A stretch of 64,000 nucleotides of DNA from Paraphaeosphaeria minitans (Eukaryota; Ascomycota; Dothideomycetes; Pleosporales; Didymosphaeriaceae): NCBI GenBank assembly GCA_015832175.1, contig WJXW01000001.1:2108001-2172000 (forward strand), written 5' to 3'. Below are positions 32,949 through 43,132 of this stretch, one piece after another. The notes beneath the pieces were generated by a model. The model made no database searches. It had not been told where the DNA came from and worked only from the letters and a program-made list of their open reading frames with translations. The position numbers and the translations under genes were made by a program. The stretch's first letter is position 1, and every line of letters begins with the position of its first letter.

Positions 32949-33130
32949 GGAGTTCAGATAGGAACCCCTACCGTTCATAGAATAGATGGTGTGAGAGTAG
33001 ACTAGATGTACGAATAACAGACAACGAATCCAACCAACGATTCTACATCCTATCGCATACCCAAACCTCATAATAGACTCGGTTCCATAACAAACATTAA
33101 CCACAAGATGGACCTACTGCTCCAACCCCT

Positions 33131-33916
33131 TCATCCACCCCTCCCCGCCTCGTCCCCCACCTCAGGAACATCCCTCCCCGACCCCCGCGGCCCCCTCCGC
33201 CTCCCCATCATGAACCTCGCCCCTTCTCCCCCCGCCCCTTCTCCCCCCGCCCCCTCACTCGCGCCCCGATGCATGCCGAGTCGACCGACCCTCGCCCTTC
33301 GCACCGGCGCCGTGTCGTCCGGAGGCCCTGGCATCTCCGTCCTGACCTCCACCCACTCCCCATTCCCACCCCAATACCCATCCCACGGCCTCCTCGCCTC
33401 AGACACCCAACGTCGCGATGCCGGCCGTCCCACCTCGCTCCCCAGACGCCAGGGCGGGAGGAGAGCAGCCGCTGCCATCGAACCCGGCGGCGCCCTTGGA
33501 CCGGCGCGTGGTGCGGCGGTGAAGAGCACGCCCCGGCATGCTGGACACGTGTTGTGCTTATCGAGCCAGCGTGAGAGACAGACTTCGTGGTAAGCGTGCG
33601 TGCACGTGCGGATGCGGATCGCGGGAGGTGTGGGGGAGAGAGGGTCGAGGCAGACGGGGCAGATGGCTTGGGAGGGTGCGTCGGGGGGGCTTGCTGGGAC
33701 CGCTGGGGCGTCTGCGGCTATGGTGTTGAGGGCGGGGTCGGTTGTGGGAAATGCGGGGGTTGGGGTCGACGGGGTGTCTGCAGCTACTGGGCTGAAGAGG
33801 GGGTCGGAGGTCGCTGCGGAGGAGGGGGATGCTGGTGGTGGTGTGTGTGGAGGTGAGGCGATGAAAGGTGCGAGGCCGTTGGCGAGAAAGGCGGACTTGT
33901 CGGCGTACGAGGGCAT
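33131..33916 (-). CDS. RING-H2 finger protein, probable E3 ubiquitin ligase
   Basis: 261 aa from the ATG at 33916 (MPSYADKSAFLANG). A Pro/Ala/Ser-rich N terminus of about 80 residues precedes a complete RING-H2: Cys86, Cys89, Cys105, His107, His110, Cys113, Cys124 and Cys127 (C-x2-C-x15-C-x-H-x2-H-x2-C-x10-C-x2-C; core CTHAYHEVCLSRWLDKHNTC). The tail is Arg/Gly-rich with three GAGGE repeats. RING-H2 domains recruit E2 enzymes. No membrane segment is seen, so it is probably soluble. The frame is open 75 codons further upstream, but that part (to 34141) looks like 5' leader. Substrates are unknown. Confidence 0.8.
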   Translation of the reverse strand: MPSYADKSAFLANGLAPFIASPPHTPPPASPSSAATSDPLFSPVAADTPSTPTPAFPTTDPALNTIAADAPAVPASPPDAPSQAICPVCLDPLSPTPPAIRIRTCTHAYHEVCLSRWLDKHNTCPACRGVLFTAAPRAGPRAPPGSMAAAALLPPWRLGSEVGRPASRRWVSEARRPWDGYWGGNGEWVEVRTEMPGPPDDTAPVRRARVGRLGMHRGASEGAGGEGAGGEGARFMMGRRRGPRGSGRDVPEVGDEAGRGG

Positions 33917-34280
33917 GGTTTGGTGGTTGGAGGATATGATTTGCGAGCTTTTTTGGGAATTGCTTTGCTGTTTATCCCGAGGATTAGGTAGGTCCAGAAG
34001 TAGGTGCATCAGCACATTGTAGGCGTACTTGGATACAGGGAAAGATTTGCTTGGAGACGACGTGACGAGCGAGTGTGAAGTCAAGAGATTTCTGGACAGG
34101 ATAGTATGCGTGTACGCGCGGTGAATTTTCAATGGAATCAAATTCTATCGCAGTGCTGTCCCCAACGCCGTACCATGCTTGTATGCAGACATTGAAAAAT
34201 CGTAAACGCATCAACATTTGTTCCCAACTAGTCAATAGCTTTTCCATAAGTTTTCATCATCCTCTTGGATGTACACCGTC
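33917..34280. other. Short intergenic, 5' flank of the RING gene
   Basis: Upstream region of the RING gene and 3' flank of the transporter gene. No other feature seen. Confidence 0.5.
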
Positions 34281-36029
34281 TTAAGCCTCAGACCACCTAA
34301 GAATCGTGATGGACGCCGTGTAGACCATGGCAACCAAACCAACAACCATCATCATAACATCACCAGCCTTCGCGAGGTTACTCTCCGCGACACCGTGCAA
34401 GTGAAGATACGCGGGGTAAATGTACACCAGCGGCACGCATGCGACACTTCCGATAAGCGCGACGAACTTGTCCAGGTTGCTCGCACCGATGACTGCAACC
34501 AGACCCGCAAACAGCACGACACATGTACGGAAAGCATTCTTCTTCCACTTGGTGAGCGCGTCCTTCTTGCCCGAGCGCTGTCCGAAGATCTTCTGCTCGA
34601 GAATACGGATGGCAGGGAACAGCTGCACAGGCTCGCCGACCATGACTGCAACGGCATACAGGAACTGGATGGCGTTGACCAGCTTGCTGGTCTGTGGAAA
34701 GTTGGTGATGACCTCTACGCTGACATTTTCGCCGAATGTACCGTAGCAGAGAACGCCGACGGAGGTGAAGATGATAGTGATGATGAGCATCACGATGCCG
34801 AGAAGCTTGTTGAAGTTCTCGGGGTGCTTCATGCTCGATTGGATGGGCAGAATAAGACCGATGCCTTCGAACGTGAAGATGGCCGAGCCAACCGTGAGCG
34901 TGAAGTCCCGCGGGTTGAACAGCTCAATTGAGGGGTGGAAGCCATGCATCTTGGATATGCTAGAGATGTCGTACCAGTAGATGTACACCAGACCCATGCC
35001 GATGAAGAGATCAGCCAAGATAGCCAGAGGACCGAGTTTCGAAATGTTGCGGATGTAGGACATCGGGATAAGCGCAATGACCTGAATACCGATAAGCGCG
35101 TTCGTAGACAGTGGCACGTTGTTCTTGGGCGTGACCGCGGTCAGGAAAGAGGATATGTTGTCCGCAGTGAAGATCAGACCAGCGCAAACGAAACAGATCT
35201 GTGACAGCATGATGGAGGAGAGGATGATGTTTCGTAGTCGTGGTCCACCAACAGCTTGGCCAAGCTCTCCGTAACCGCCTCCGTATCTTGCTCGGCATTG
35301 GAGCAGGAGCTGGAAGCAGAGCATGGTGACCGCGGCCACGGTGAGAAGAGTAATGGACGAGAACAGCATGCCGCCGTTCTTGAACGCCTTGGGTAGAAAC
35401 ATGATACCAGTTCCAACAAAAGCCTTCAGCAGGGTGAAGAAAGACTTCATGTTGGAAGCGTCTCCTTGGGCTCTGATCCTCCTCGAACTCTTTCGCCTGC
35501 CGAGCAACGGCCGGCGCTCGTCCGCTGGTGCATTCTCCTCTTCATCCTCAATAGCCGATTCGTCGTCCGACTCTTCGAGGTCTTCACCGGCGAAGTTTCC
35601 GTACAGCTCAAGGAACGAAATGAAGTTCCTCGTCACGGGAGCAGCAATGTAGCTCACACTTCTGGCCTGCTTTGCCAGATACGCTCGTCTGAATCCACCA
35701 GGAGCAAGCTGCTCAGAGACCGGCACGAATTCATCGTTGTCGGCCTCGGAAGGTGCGAACTTCGTGGGATGAGAGAAGGTCGCCGCGCGCTGGTGCAATT
35801 TTGCACGTTTGGATTTGGCCTGGATGTGGTAGAGATCCCTGTGCATGTCTCCTCCTGGGAGGCGCAACGAAGATTCTGCCTCATCATCGGGGTCCTGGAG
35901 TTTGCTTGTCGAGCTGCTAGGTCCTACGCCATCGAAATCGGCGGTGTAGCTAGGGTCAAGATGCGGTGAGAGAACCTTGCTGTGGTCAACAAGGTCCTGC
36001 TCGGATGGCCTAGAAGGAATATCCGCCAT
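34281..36029 (-). CDS. Vacuolar amino-acid transporter, Avt3/Avt4-like (AAAP family)
   Basis: Single exon, 582 aa. The first 200 residues are hydrophilic and acidic (DLEESDDESAIEDEEENAPA), then about 11 membrane helices begin with the family block MKSFFTLLKAFVGTGIMFLP. Other AAAP landmarks are GGGYGELGQAVGG, SYIRNISKLGPLAILAD and FEGIGLILPIQSSMKHP. The long N-terminal tail plus this core is characteristic of yeast Avt3/Avt4, which export neutral and basic amino acids from the vacuole to the cytosol using the proton gradient. The start was chosen as the first ATG, with the RPLLGRR motif just before the core kept as in homologues. Avt3 versus Avt4 cannot be decided by eye. Confidence 0.9.
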   Translation of the reverse strand: MADIPSRPSEQDLVDHSKVLSPHLDPSYTADFDGVGPSSSTSKLQDPDDEAESSLRLPGGDMHRDLYHIQAKSKRAKLHQRAATFSHPTKFAPSEADNDEFVPVSEQLAPGGFRRAYLAKQARSVSYIAAPVTRNFISFLELYGNFAGEDLEESDDESAIEDEEENAPADERRPLLGRRKSSRRIRAQGDASNMKSFFTLLKAFVGTGIMFLPKAFKNGGMLFSSITLLTVAAVTMLCFQLLLQCRARYGGGYGELGQAVGGPRLRNIILSSIMLSQICFVCAGLIFTADNISSFLTAVTPKNNVPLSTNALIGIQVIALIPMSYIRNISKLGPLAILADLFIGMGLVYIYWYDISSISKMHGFHPSIELFNPRDFTLTVGSAIFTFEGIGLILPIQSSMKHPENFNKLLGIVMLIITIIFTSVGVLCYGTFGENVSVEVITNFPQTSKLVNAIQFLYAVAVMVGEPVQLFPAIRILEQKIFGQRSGKKDALTKWKKNAFRTCVVLFAGLVAVIGASNLDKFVALIGSVACVPLVYIYPAYLHLHGVAESNLAKAGDVMMMVVGLVAMVYTASITILRWSEA

Positions 36030-36576
36030 TGTGTTTGTCGATTGTACTGAGGTCTTAGTTGCAGCTGAAAGTTGCAGGGGGGTAAGTGTTGGGTGCTATC
36101 GCGACTTATGGCCAATGGTAGGTTCTAGGAAGAAAAGTCAATTGTGGTCCGTGACCCTGACATCACCTGGCGTTCAGCGCGTCGATCGGATATTTGTGCA
36201 ATCAGAGATGTCACAAGAAGAGTGTGCGAAGCTCGAGCACAGAACGGAAATTTCTGTGAAGCAATGGAGGATATTCAATCACGTTGTTGTGAGGAAGGAG
36301 TGTTGAAGTAGGGTAAAATGCTGGAGTCTTCGGCACTTGTGGAGAAAGCTAGCTGGATCAGGCAAGACGCACACACGTGATAGCAGCACGCTGATGGATC
36401 CGTCACGTCGATTTGATTGGCTGTCTGAAGCCATGCACGAGTTACAGGCTTTAATAAACCACTTTATACGGTTCTTTAGACAAGCCTTTAGCCAGCACTG
36501 AACACGTTTCGCATGGAATGGAAGCTTCTTATAAGGCTCACATGGGAACTCACAACCGTTGCAACGTCTATTCGCA
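36030..36576. other. Divergent upstream region
   Basis: Lies between the Avt-like gene (-) and the membrane-protein gene (+). A TTTATACGG element at about 36462 could serve the + gene. No other gene seen. Confidence 0.45.
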
Positions 36577-37806
36577 ATGGCACCTCCTGGCTATATCCCA
36601 CCCAGTTATTCTCACAGTAACATTCCCGAGCGTCACGTGCACAAGAACCCTCCACCTCCAGAAGAAGATACCAATATACGTGCCTACGCTTTGTTCTTCT
36701 CCTATCTTGGGCTGTGCTTCTTTCTAAGCGTCTTTATCGTCTTCAAGCTCGTTAGAAACTACATTGTGTTATCCAAATCGACCACTGCCCGCCTTCCAGC
36801 AAAAGCTCATGTACGAACCTTTGCTACATTAGCAGCGCTTAGTATCTTTACGACTTGGTACTACATGTTCCATTACTTTCGTGTTTCGTACCTGGCATGG
36901 GCCATGTGGCGGTCTCGTTACGACGTTAGTCAAGATACGATGCACTGGGGGTTGTGGTTGACCGAAACCTCACTGTACAGAGAGTTTTGGGAGACCATCG
37001 TCGTGGGAAATGCGCGCTACTGGTGGTCGCACCAGATCTTCTTCTTCGCATCTGGACTGGGGTTGAGTTTGGAGGAAAGAGGTACGTTTCCAGCACGCCG
37101 CCTCAAGACGAAGGCTAACAACGTCTCAGGAATCCGCCGTGGCATCAAGTATACGTGGGCGTTCATGCTTCTCGGTCAGATCATCTCAGTCAGCTTTGCG
37201 ACAAATCTGTATCTTCTTACCCTGCTCCTGACCCCTCCACTGCCACCTCGTTCTTCATTCGCTGGCATGTATCGAAGACAGTGGCTCGGCCCTTGGCTGG
37301 TCAACCTCCTCGTTGTTGTGTTCACCATCTGGCCAGCATATCAACTCGCTGACGAGCACTACTGGTACCACCAGACGGAATTTATGCCAATGCTGCTGAT
37401 GCCGCATATCGCACTCCTTGTCATGCCACTGCTTCGCGCACTCATCCCTCAGAAGTATCTGTCAGATTCGAACGTGGACTTCGCAGGCCCAGTCTACAAG
37501 TTTCTCTGGGCTGCGAACAATTTCGGTGCCGGTCTGCTGTTCACCAGGGTGACCGCTCTGGCCTACAACTTCAGTGGCCCGCGTGGCATTTGGCAACAGT
37601 TGTGGGAGCACCCAGCTGTCAGCAGCGTGGCCTTCGACGTTATCTTGTGTTGGGTCACCTGGAGTACTTGGTGGGCCTTCCAAACGCGCAACACCAGCGG
37701 TACGCCAGCAGTCGGTGAGGAGGAGAAAAAAGGCGAAAGTGCAGCCACTGGGTCAGGGAGAGCTCATGTGGTCCCAGAGACTGGCAGCGAGATGCGACGG
37801 CGGTGA
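36577..37806 (+). CDS. Conserved fungal polytopic membrane protein, function unknown
   Basis: Two exons, 36577-37081 and 37130-37806, giving 393 aa. The intron 37082-37129 (GTACGT, CTAAC, CAG) is 48 nt and contains no stop, so it is easily missed. Spliced, the frame reads EERGIRRGIKYTW. The protein starts MAPPGYIPPSYSHSN, then has about seven to eight hydrophobic segments (AYALFFSYLGLCFFLSVFIV; GIKYTWAFMLLGQIISVSF; PWLVNLLVVVFTIWPAY; VAFDVILCWVTWSTWW) and a polar C-terminal tail. I recognise no transport or enzyme motif. An upstream ATG at 36559 would add six residues. The function should not be guessed from this. Confidence 0.8.
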   Translation: MAPPGYIPPSYSHSNIPERHVHKNPPPPEEDTNIRAYALFFSYLGLCFFLSVFIVFKLVRNYIVLSKSTTARLPAKAHVRTFATLAALSIFTTWYYMFHYFRVSYLAWAMWRSRYDVSQDTMHWGLWLTETSLYREFWETIVVGNARYWWSHQIFFFASGLGLSLEERGTFPARRLKTKANNVSGIRRGIKYTWAFMLLGQIISVSFATNLYLLTLLLTPPLPPRSSFAGMYRRQWLGPWLVNLLVVVFTIWPAYQLADEHYWYHQTEFMPMLLMPHIALLVMPLLRALIPQKYLSDSNVDFAGPVYKFLWAANNFGAGLLFTRVTALAYNFSGPRGIWQQLWEHPAVSSVAFDVILCWVTWSTWWAFQTRNTSGTPAVGEEEKKGESAATGSGRAHVVPETGSEMRRR

Positions 37807-38721
37807 ACTGGTGTTGCGGTCGAGCAACGACGAGCGAGGCTGAAAGGTGGCGTGCGATGACGCAGGAAGTCGCTCACGCGCGCAATTTGTATTAGCCTTC
37901 CTAGACGAAGCGATTTAGGTTCCGTAAACAATCTTGCTCCAGTGAGTTTTAGACGAGTGGTACCATTGTAGTGCGTGAGGCTGAAGGTCGATGGTACGGT
38001 ACCTGGGTACCTACCTACCCCGGCATCGCATTCCGAACGAAAGGTAAATTTTCATTCAGAGGACAAGGCAAAAGGCAGACGACCAGTTCGCGCTTTGTTC
38101 AATCATGACATTGCACGAGCAGGCCATGCCGTTTGCGACGTTCACATCGCTACCCGGAGTACGCTTGACCCTAGCCACTGCTGCTGAAAAGAGTGCTAAA
38201 AATTATCGAACTCCTACATTCGGCGCTTCGTCAGCATCCTCCATGTGAACCTTGTGTTTCGATACTCTCCGATATTGCATTGCTATTATGTCGACCGCCC
38301 GACTGAGGCCACTTTCGCGTTGCTGACGGTTGTTTTCGATAATTACAACATCGCATCGACTTGCCCAGAGGGAAAGGATGATGATGGCGCAGTATTGAAA
38401 GTTTGGAGCGTTCCACAAAGCTTGGTGAGCTACTGCACCGCAATGATCTCCATGCCTATTCTGAGCGGGGTCCGGCCTCTTTGGGGCTCTTTAGGTCCCA
38501 AAAACACGAACAGCTACGGTGTCAGCACTAGCTAATGAGCATACAGACGTCATGCAGCGGCCTGATCAGCAGTGAGCTTGTGACCTCCGCCTCAGCGCCG
38601 TACAGAGAGCATCGTGGCGCAGTGAGTATAAGTATAAAGTCATAGAGCCGCCTCTCTAGAAGGTTCATCACAGCATTGTAATAAGTTTCCAACACGTCAA
38701 TTACACAAGACTACCAGCGCC
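37807..38721. other. Intergenic, no supported gene
   Basis: Contains a GGTACGGTACCTGGGTACCT-type palindromic run near 37994-38020. ORFs of up to 96 codons show no domain. The last 100 bp are the promoter of the secreted protein gene. Confidence 0.45.
38627..38639 (+). promoter_or_regulatory. TATA element of the DUF7907-like gene
   Basis: TATAAGTATAAAG lies 83-95 bp before the ATG at 38722, a reasonable distance for a fungal gene with a short leader. Confidence 0.5.
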
Positions 38722-39339
38722 ATGAAGCTCATACTTCCCACCATCACTTTGGCCCTCTCCGCCCTCACCAGCGCTCAATACGACGTCGAGTCCAAATCCT
38801 TCCGTCTCATCCTCTCTTCAAAGGACACCAAAGTCAACGGCCAGACACTTTCTGCCTGCCACACCGGCGCAGCAATCGAGTCGCTCTGCCTCTCGGGCAC
38901 TCCCTCGACCTCCAAACCCGACCCCATTGCCGCGGCAACCTTCCGCTTCAACACTTCCTCGAACATCGAAACACCCGCAGATGGCAACGTCCCCGGCATC
39001 CTTACCTACAAGCTGAACGCCTCACCGCCGATCCCTTCGTCGCTGGAGTTCTTCTACGACCCGACAACAAACTATGCGCTCCCGCTGCTGTTCCCAGGAC
39101 AAGGCGCCGATACACAGACATTGGCATTTGACAAGAAGAACTTGTTGAACGTGCAGGGATATGTCAACTACAAGACCAGCCCGCCTACCGCCGGCAACAC
39201 TACCGCCTACTACAGATGGTACTCTTGCTCGACGTACTTTTCTGGCTATCAGTATGTGAACCTGGTGTGGGCGCTGGGCGATGCGAAGCCGGAGACGCCT
39301 GGCTGCGCGAAGGTCGATGTGAAGAGAGTGTTCATCTAG
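38722..39339 (+). CDS. Secreted DUF7907-like protein
   Basis: Single-exon 205-aa protein with a signal peptide (MKLILPTITLALSALTSA) followed directly by QYDVESKSFRLILSS, the typical opening of the small secreted fungal family annotated as DUF7907. It has four mature cysteines (near 46, 56, 168 and 199) and N-glycosylation sequons (NTSS, NTTA). The C-terminal block YYRWYSCSTYFSGYQYVNLVW is well conserved in the family as I remember it. The function is unknown; members are found among cell-wall and culture-filtrate proteins. A TATA-type element lies close upstream, which suggests regulated expression. Confidence 0.75.
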   Translation: MKLILPTITLALSALTSAQYDVESKSFRLILSSKDTKVNGQTLSACHTGAAIESLCLSGTPSTSKPDPIAAATFRFNTSSNIETPADGNVPGILTYKLNASPPIPSSLEFFYDPTTNYALPLLFPGQGADTQTLAFDKKNLLNVQGYVNYKTSPPTAGNTTAYYRWYSCSTYFSGYQYVNLVWALGDAKPETPGCAKVDVKRVFI

Positions 39340-39650
39340 TTGCCAGTAACACAACGAAGTGCGAAAAGCGTCTGTTGTCAGGAAGTGCGTCGGGTCAAAT
39401 TGTTTTACGTGTCACGAAGTAAATCAGCGATAACATAGTAATCATAATGCATACATCAACACCATCGCTTCTAAAGCCCTGCGCTGTAACATCTTGTCCA
39501 CGCGAGGCCGAGGATCTGATCCCAAAATCGCGGGGTCGCCGGTGTGGGGCGCAGTCGGCCACGCGCGCACTCAAAAAAGTCGGTGATCCGCCTCCCAGCA
39601 ATCGCATTCCCATAGCACCCCCGAAGCGCAAGAATCAGTGGCAAAAAGAC
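39340..39650. other. Intergenic before the tRNA gene
   Basis: No gene supported. Three overlapping 68-78-codon ORFs are shadows of each other and one runs into the tRNA. Confidence 0.5.
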
Positions 39651-39757
39651 AGCCCGACGTGGGGGTCGAACCCACAACCTTGAGATGCCTAGTTATCGAG
39701 TTGATTAGACCGTGAATACTTAAGAGTCTCACGCTCTACCGATTGAGCTAGCCGGGC
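39651..39757 (-). tRNA. tRNA-Lys (CUU) with a 34-nt intron
   Basis: The minus strand folds as a full cloverleaf. The acceptor stem GCCCGGC pairs with GTCGGGC (one G-U) and U is the discriminator. The D arm contains AGCTCAATCGGTAGAGC, the anticodon arm is TGAGA/TCTCA around loop CTCTTAA (anticodon CTT), and the T arm is TGTGGGTTCGACCCCCACG. The intron (39686-39719) starts one base 3' of the anticodon, the standard position for eukaryotic tRNA introns, and begins GTATTCACGG. A tRNA endonuclease and ligase would remove it. It stands alone, not in a cluster. Confidence 0.95.
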
Positions 39758-40611
39758 GAATTGCCTTATTCATAGAAATTTTCAAGGATTTATGGTATAT
39801 ATCCCCATGATACTGAGAAAGTGGAGGGTGTCCTGAGATGTTGTACGGTTGAATGTTGGGATGGTTTGAAAGCGATGTGGGGTGCGATTGAAAATTTTCG
39901 CAGGTGCAGAGGGGAAATTTTCACTACCTAGGCGGCGGGATATCTGGAAGCTCTAGTGACTCACGGAACGGAGCACGCGGAGACTGCATGGTTAGACATG
40001 ACATTGACAGTATGTTGAAACAAGAGAAAGGTTTGAATGTCCAAAAGATAGTCATATACGTACATCGGACTATAGCTCACGGATATTTATGGCGCAGCAC
40101 GATCTTGATATTCGATTGCATAGCAGCTGTCTCCAAGCCTGCAGCAGATCTTGAAATCCCTCAGTATTACAACATAACAACGAATGTCGAGAATTACGTT
40201 GCTGGAGAATACTGCCAATGCCTAGTAATCCATCCCGTCGTCGTTCAGGATATTGCACTGGAGCAAGACCTTGAGATAACTTTTCCATGTCTTGACAGTC
40301 TCTTGGAAGGCAGATGTCAAGCTAGTTTGGGTCCAAAGCCCATATGTATATCATATGGGGGTATGTGCATTGATGCGGACGCGCCATAGCATTGGCCAGT
40401 ACGCTTTTCTTGAATTTAAAAACCTGACGTGTAACCTACGGCTGAAGTTATTTTTTTTTTAAAATCTCTATTTTTATAATAGATGTGGGACGAACAATAG
40501 TAGTGCTTTCATAGTATACATGTACGTAAGAGCTGCTCCTGCTCAGGGTTCCCGACGCTTTGCGGTCCAGAATCTCCGTTAGCCACCACAATCGGTCAAA
40601 CATACATATTT
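39758..40611. other. Intergenic, AT-rich, no supported gene
   Basis: Contains a T11 run followed by AAAA near 40451-40465 and an AT-rich stretch to 40530. A 161-codon ORF (39904-40389) has no recognisable domain. Confidence 0.45.
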
Positions 40612-41490
40612 CAGCTGGAAAATTCACCCCAAGAGTTGGTGCTATGCATCGCCGGCCACCTCAAGCATCGCTCAAGTCGCGATGTACTTACTGTCAACTC
40701 AAAGTTTCGTATCACCGCTGAACGCTCCTCTAACGGTTTAGAGGAGTCTCGTCTTGACAAAGCTTTCTCAGGCAAATTTGTAGCCACTTGCAACCCGCGA
40801 CGTTTTCGTTATCTGCGAAGTATCCTATACGCCACTGATATAACTCCAGAAGACGTTCCAACCAATTGATGTACGCGCCAACTCCTAGAACTGAAGTATG
40901 TGCGACGACTTCAATTCCAAAGTGTCCCTGGATTCGATGTCTGGGAACGGAGAATCTGGTGGAGGCTGAAGAGCATTGTCGAAGCAGTTCTGAGCCTGGA
41001 TCTTCGAGTCACATTGAACCTTGCCGTAAAGATTAGTCCATTCCTCTAAGCGTTCGCAGAAGCTTTGCGAGCCATGCCGGCGCTGTGGTGTCCACTTATG
41101 CTCAGTATCGACACTGATGTCATGGACCTGAACTGGAAATTGTATAGGAGAAAGCTGGAAAAAGTGAGTATGTATCCCGACATGCCTACAATTAGAGAGG
41201 CTGATTTCCTTGATACCCAACGGCTGCTTCATCACGGCGATCCAGACCGAGCATGGGGTATTGCTTACGCAGAACCAGGCGAGCGAGGAATAGCTACCGA
41301 GGAAGAATTAAATAGTACTACATGCAGACGGCTCCAGTGGGTGATAGGACATAGATTTCTGCCCTCTCCACATATACGCAAGCTTTTCCGTGGGATTGGG
41401 AATGTACAGTACCACTCGTCTCGCAAGGTTGTCAAACGATCTGTGTTTCACAGCATGAACGTCGATTTTACCTCCAACTTCAAGACGTAA
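40612..41490 (+). pseudogene. Decayed F-box domain protein gene
   Basis: One frame reads as a protein for about 290 codons but is interrupted by TGA at 40867-40869 and TAA near 41047. It opens after an acceptor-like ATATTTCAG with NSPQELVLCIAGHLKHRSSR and VLTVNSKFRITAE, which matches the fungal F-box (LPxEL...I..HL...DLL.L..VSRRFR). After the first stop it continues LELKYVRRLQFQSVPGFDVW, then SIVEAVLSLDLRVTLNLAVK, and after the second AFAEALRAMPALWCPLMLSI, ending at 41490. Both stops could derive from CGA and CAA by C to T change. F-box proteins recruit targets to SCF ubiquitin ligases. Splicing around both stops is not obvious. The start codon and first exon are not identified. Confidence 0.6.
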
Positions 41491-41692
41491 CGAAGCACAA
41501 GTTCACAGCATCAGCGAGAAAACCACGTTTTTGTTCATTCATTCATGCATTCATTGGGCCGTTCATGTATCTCATTACTAAACCAGTGGCTTCCCTAGCC
41601 AACAGCATGCGACAACAAGTCAGACGAACCTCGAGGTTGAACGGAGCTTGCATCATGCAAGCGCCTGACCGTCCCCCCGATTTGCTCACTTT

Positions 41693-42171
41693 CTAGTCTG
41701 TGCAGGTGTATGAGCATTGGCTCTTCAAACGTAATGACTTCATATCACCACTCACCGAAGAGGAAGTTGCCATCGTTGTTGGCGATGCGCTCGGAAAGGT
41801 TGAGGTCGCGCTCGACGCCCTCGCCGTCGTCGTTGAGCAGAGTAGCGCGGAGCACCGGGACCTCGCCGTCACCCTCAACAGCGAAGTGGACGTTTTGGGC
41901 GGAGTCGGCGAAGTTCTCGCCATCCCAGAAGAAAGAGCCTGGCTTGGTATCAGCAACAGTGCTTGAGTGGAATTTATAGGGGACCAAGACACAGGATTAC
42001 AGGGGAAGAACATTGCTGTGAGTAAGACGTACCGTTGTCGTTGCCGATGTGGTTGTTGAGGTCGATCTCAGCGTCCTGCCACTCGCCGTCGGCACGCTGG
42101 AGACGAGCGCGGAGGATGTGGTTGTCGTCGATGCGGATGGAGCCCTCCTCTGCGGAGTAGTGGAAAGTCAT
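41693..42171 (-). CDS. CVNH (cyanovirin-N homology) lectin
   Basis: Three exons, 42171-42033, 41938-41756 and 41697-41693, 108 aa. Introns are 41939-42032 (GTACGT...CAG) and 41698-41755 (GTGAGT...CAG). It has the two pseudo-symmetric CVNH repeats: [20 protein letters not shown] plus [20 protein letters not shown], and [20 protein letters not shown] plus [16 protein letters not shown]. There are no cysteines, as in some filamentous-fungal CVNH proteins that lack the cyanobacterial disulfides. The family binds mannose-rich glycans, probably in self or non-self recognition; there is no signal peptide. The last exon supplies only the bases AC plus TAG, giving NFLFD; without that splice the protein ends NFLFGEW. 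Confidence 0.85.
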
Positions 42172-43132
42172 GGTGTTGGATTGGGAGTGACTTGAGACAA
42201 GTGATCGAGGAAGAAGTGGCTGGAGTTCAACTGTGACGGGAAATTGGCACGAAGTGTGGCAGAGACTGTGGCAGGGACGTGGCTTTATATACAGTTGGAG
42301 AGAGTGTTTACAGCCACGAGTGAGCGTTTACACTTCCCACAGGGTCCGCGGGTATGCCCGCATTGAGCGGAATAAAGTGGATCTTCTCCACCGCATGGAT
42401 AGCGCCATTGTACTTCGTTTACACCCACGCGATCTCAGCAGTCTCCTGTAACGAATGATCTTGATGTTGTGGCTGTGCAACAGATACAAATGCCGCTCTT
42501 CCGGCTTGACAAAGCTTGATTGCAACATTTCAGCTCTCGTCGACACCTCAGAAGTCGCACCAAAGTCATTGTGTGGAGGCCGTTTGATGGACGAGACGCA
42601 TGGGTCCACATACTGTACGCACAGCCCCATACAGTGGCGCCATCCTTTGTATACGTGGCTCAACTCGAGGCTTGCCTTGTGGGGTTCGTTGTCTCGGCAC
42701 CCCGCTTTCACGATCGCTGGAGTGAGGAACGTGTTTGACCACTCCGCCGGATGCGCGTCATATGTGAACAATGCTTCCATGAGGTGATGAGGTTCGACGT
42801 TGATAGCACGCGGGGACGGTAAGTGACGCTCGCACGGTACGGTGTGGTCGGGGTGAATTGCAGGCACGCTAGGTAGGTACCTAGTGACTAGCCGCCGATG
42901 TTAAATAGCGTACGGTACCGATGGACCCTCTCCTCTCCACAGGCTCGTCTCCCATCGATCCTTCGCAATGCATCATCGATCTTGCGATAGTAGCATGCTT
43001 GCGCTCTGGGGTGACATTCCAAAGTTCTCACGATGCTACAAGCGTTGGTCCCGAAGTTGTGTCCTCGGCTACCCTTTCTTTGTACTCATGACGTCAATCC
43101 GTCGCTTTTCTTCTATCGCTTTCTGAACCTTC
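42172..43132. other. Intergenic, no supported gene
   Basis: Overlapping ORFs on both strands (42328-42867 minus, 42455-42787 plus) have no recognisable domain. A CTAGGTAGGTACCTAGTGAC palindromic run lies near 42871-42890. Confidence 0.45.
42284..42292 (-). promoter_or_regulatory. TATA element of the CVNH gene
   Basis: A TATATAAA-type element on the minus strand lies about 115 bp upstream of the CVNH ATG at 42171. Confidence 0.45.

Noticed and set aside
31974..33104. 376-codon minus-strand ORF
   Set aside because: It lies fully over the GH17 gene in the opposite direction, is Val/Gly/Asp-rich as expected from the GC-biased complementary codons, and has no domain.
33108..33593. 161-codon plus-strand ORF
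   Set aside because: Pro-rich shadow of the RING-finger gene.
42328..42867. 179-codon minus-strand ORF
   Set aside because: No domain, and the opposite strand is equally open; composition not convincing.
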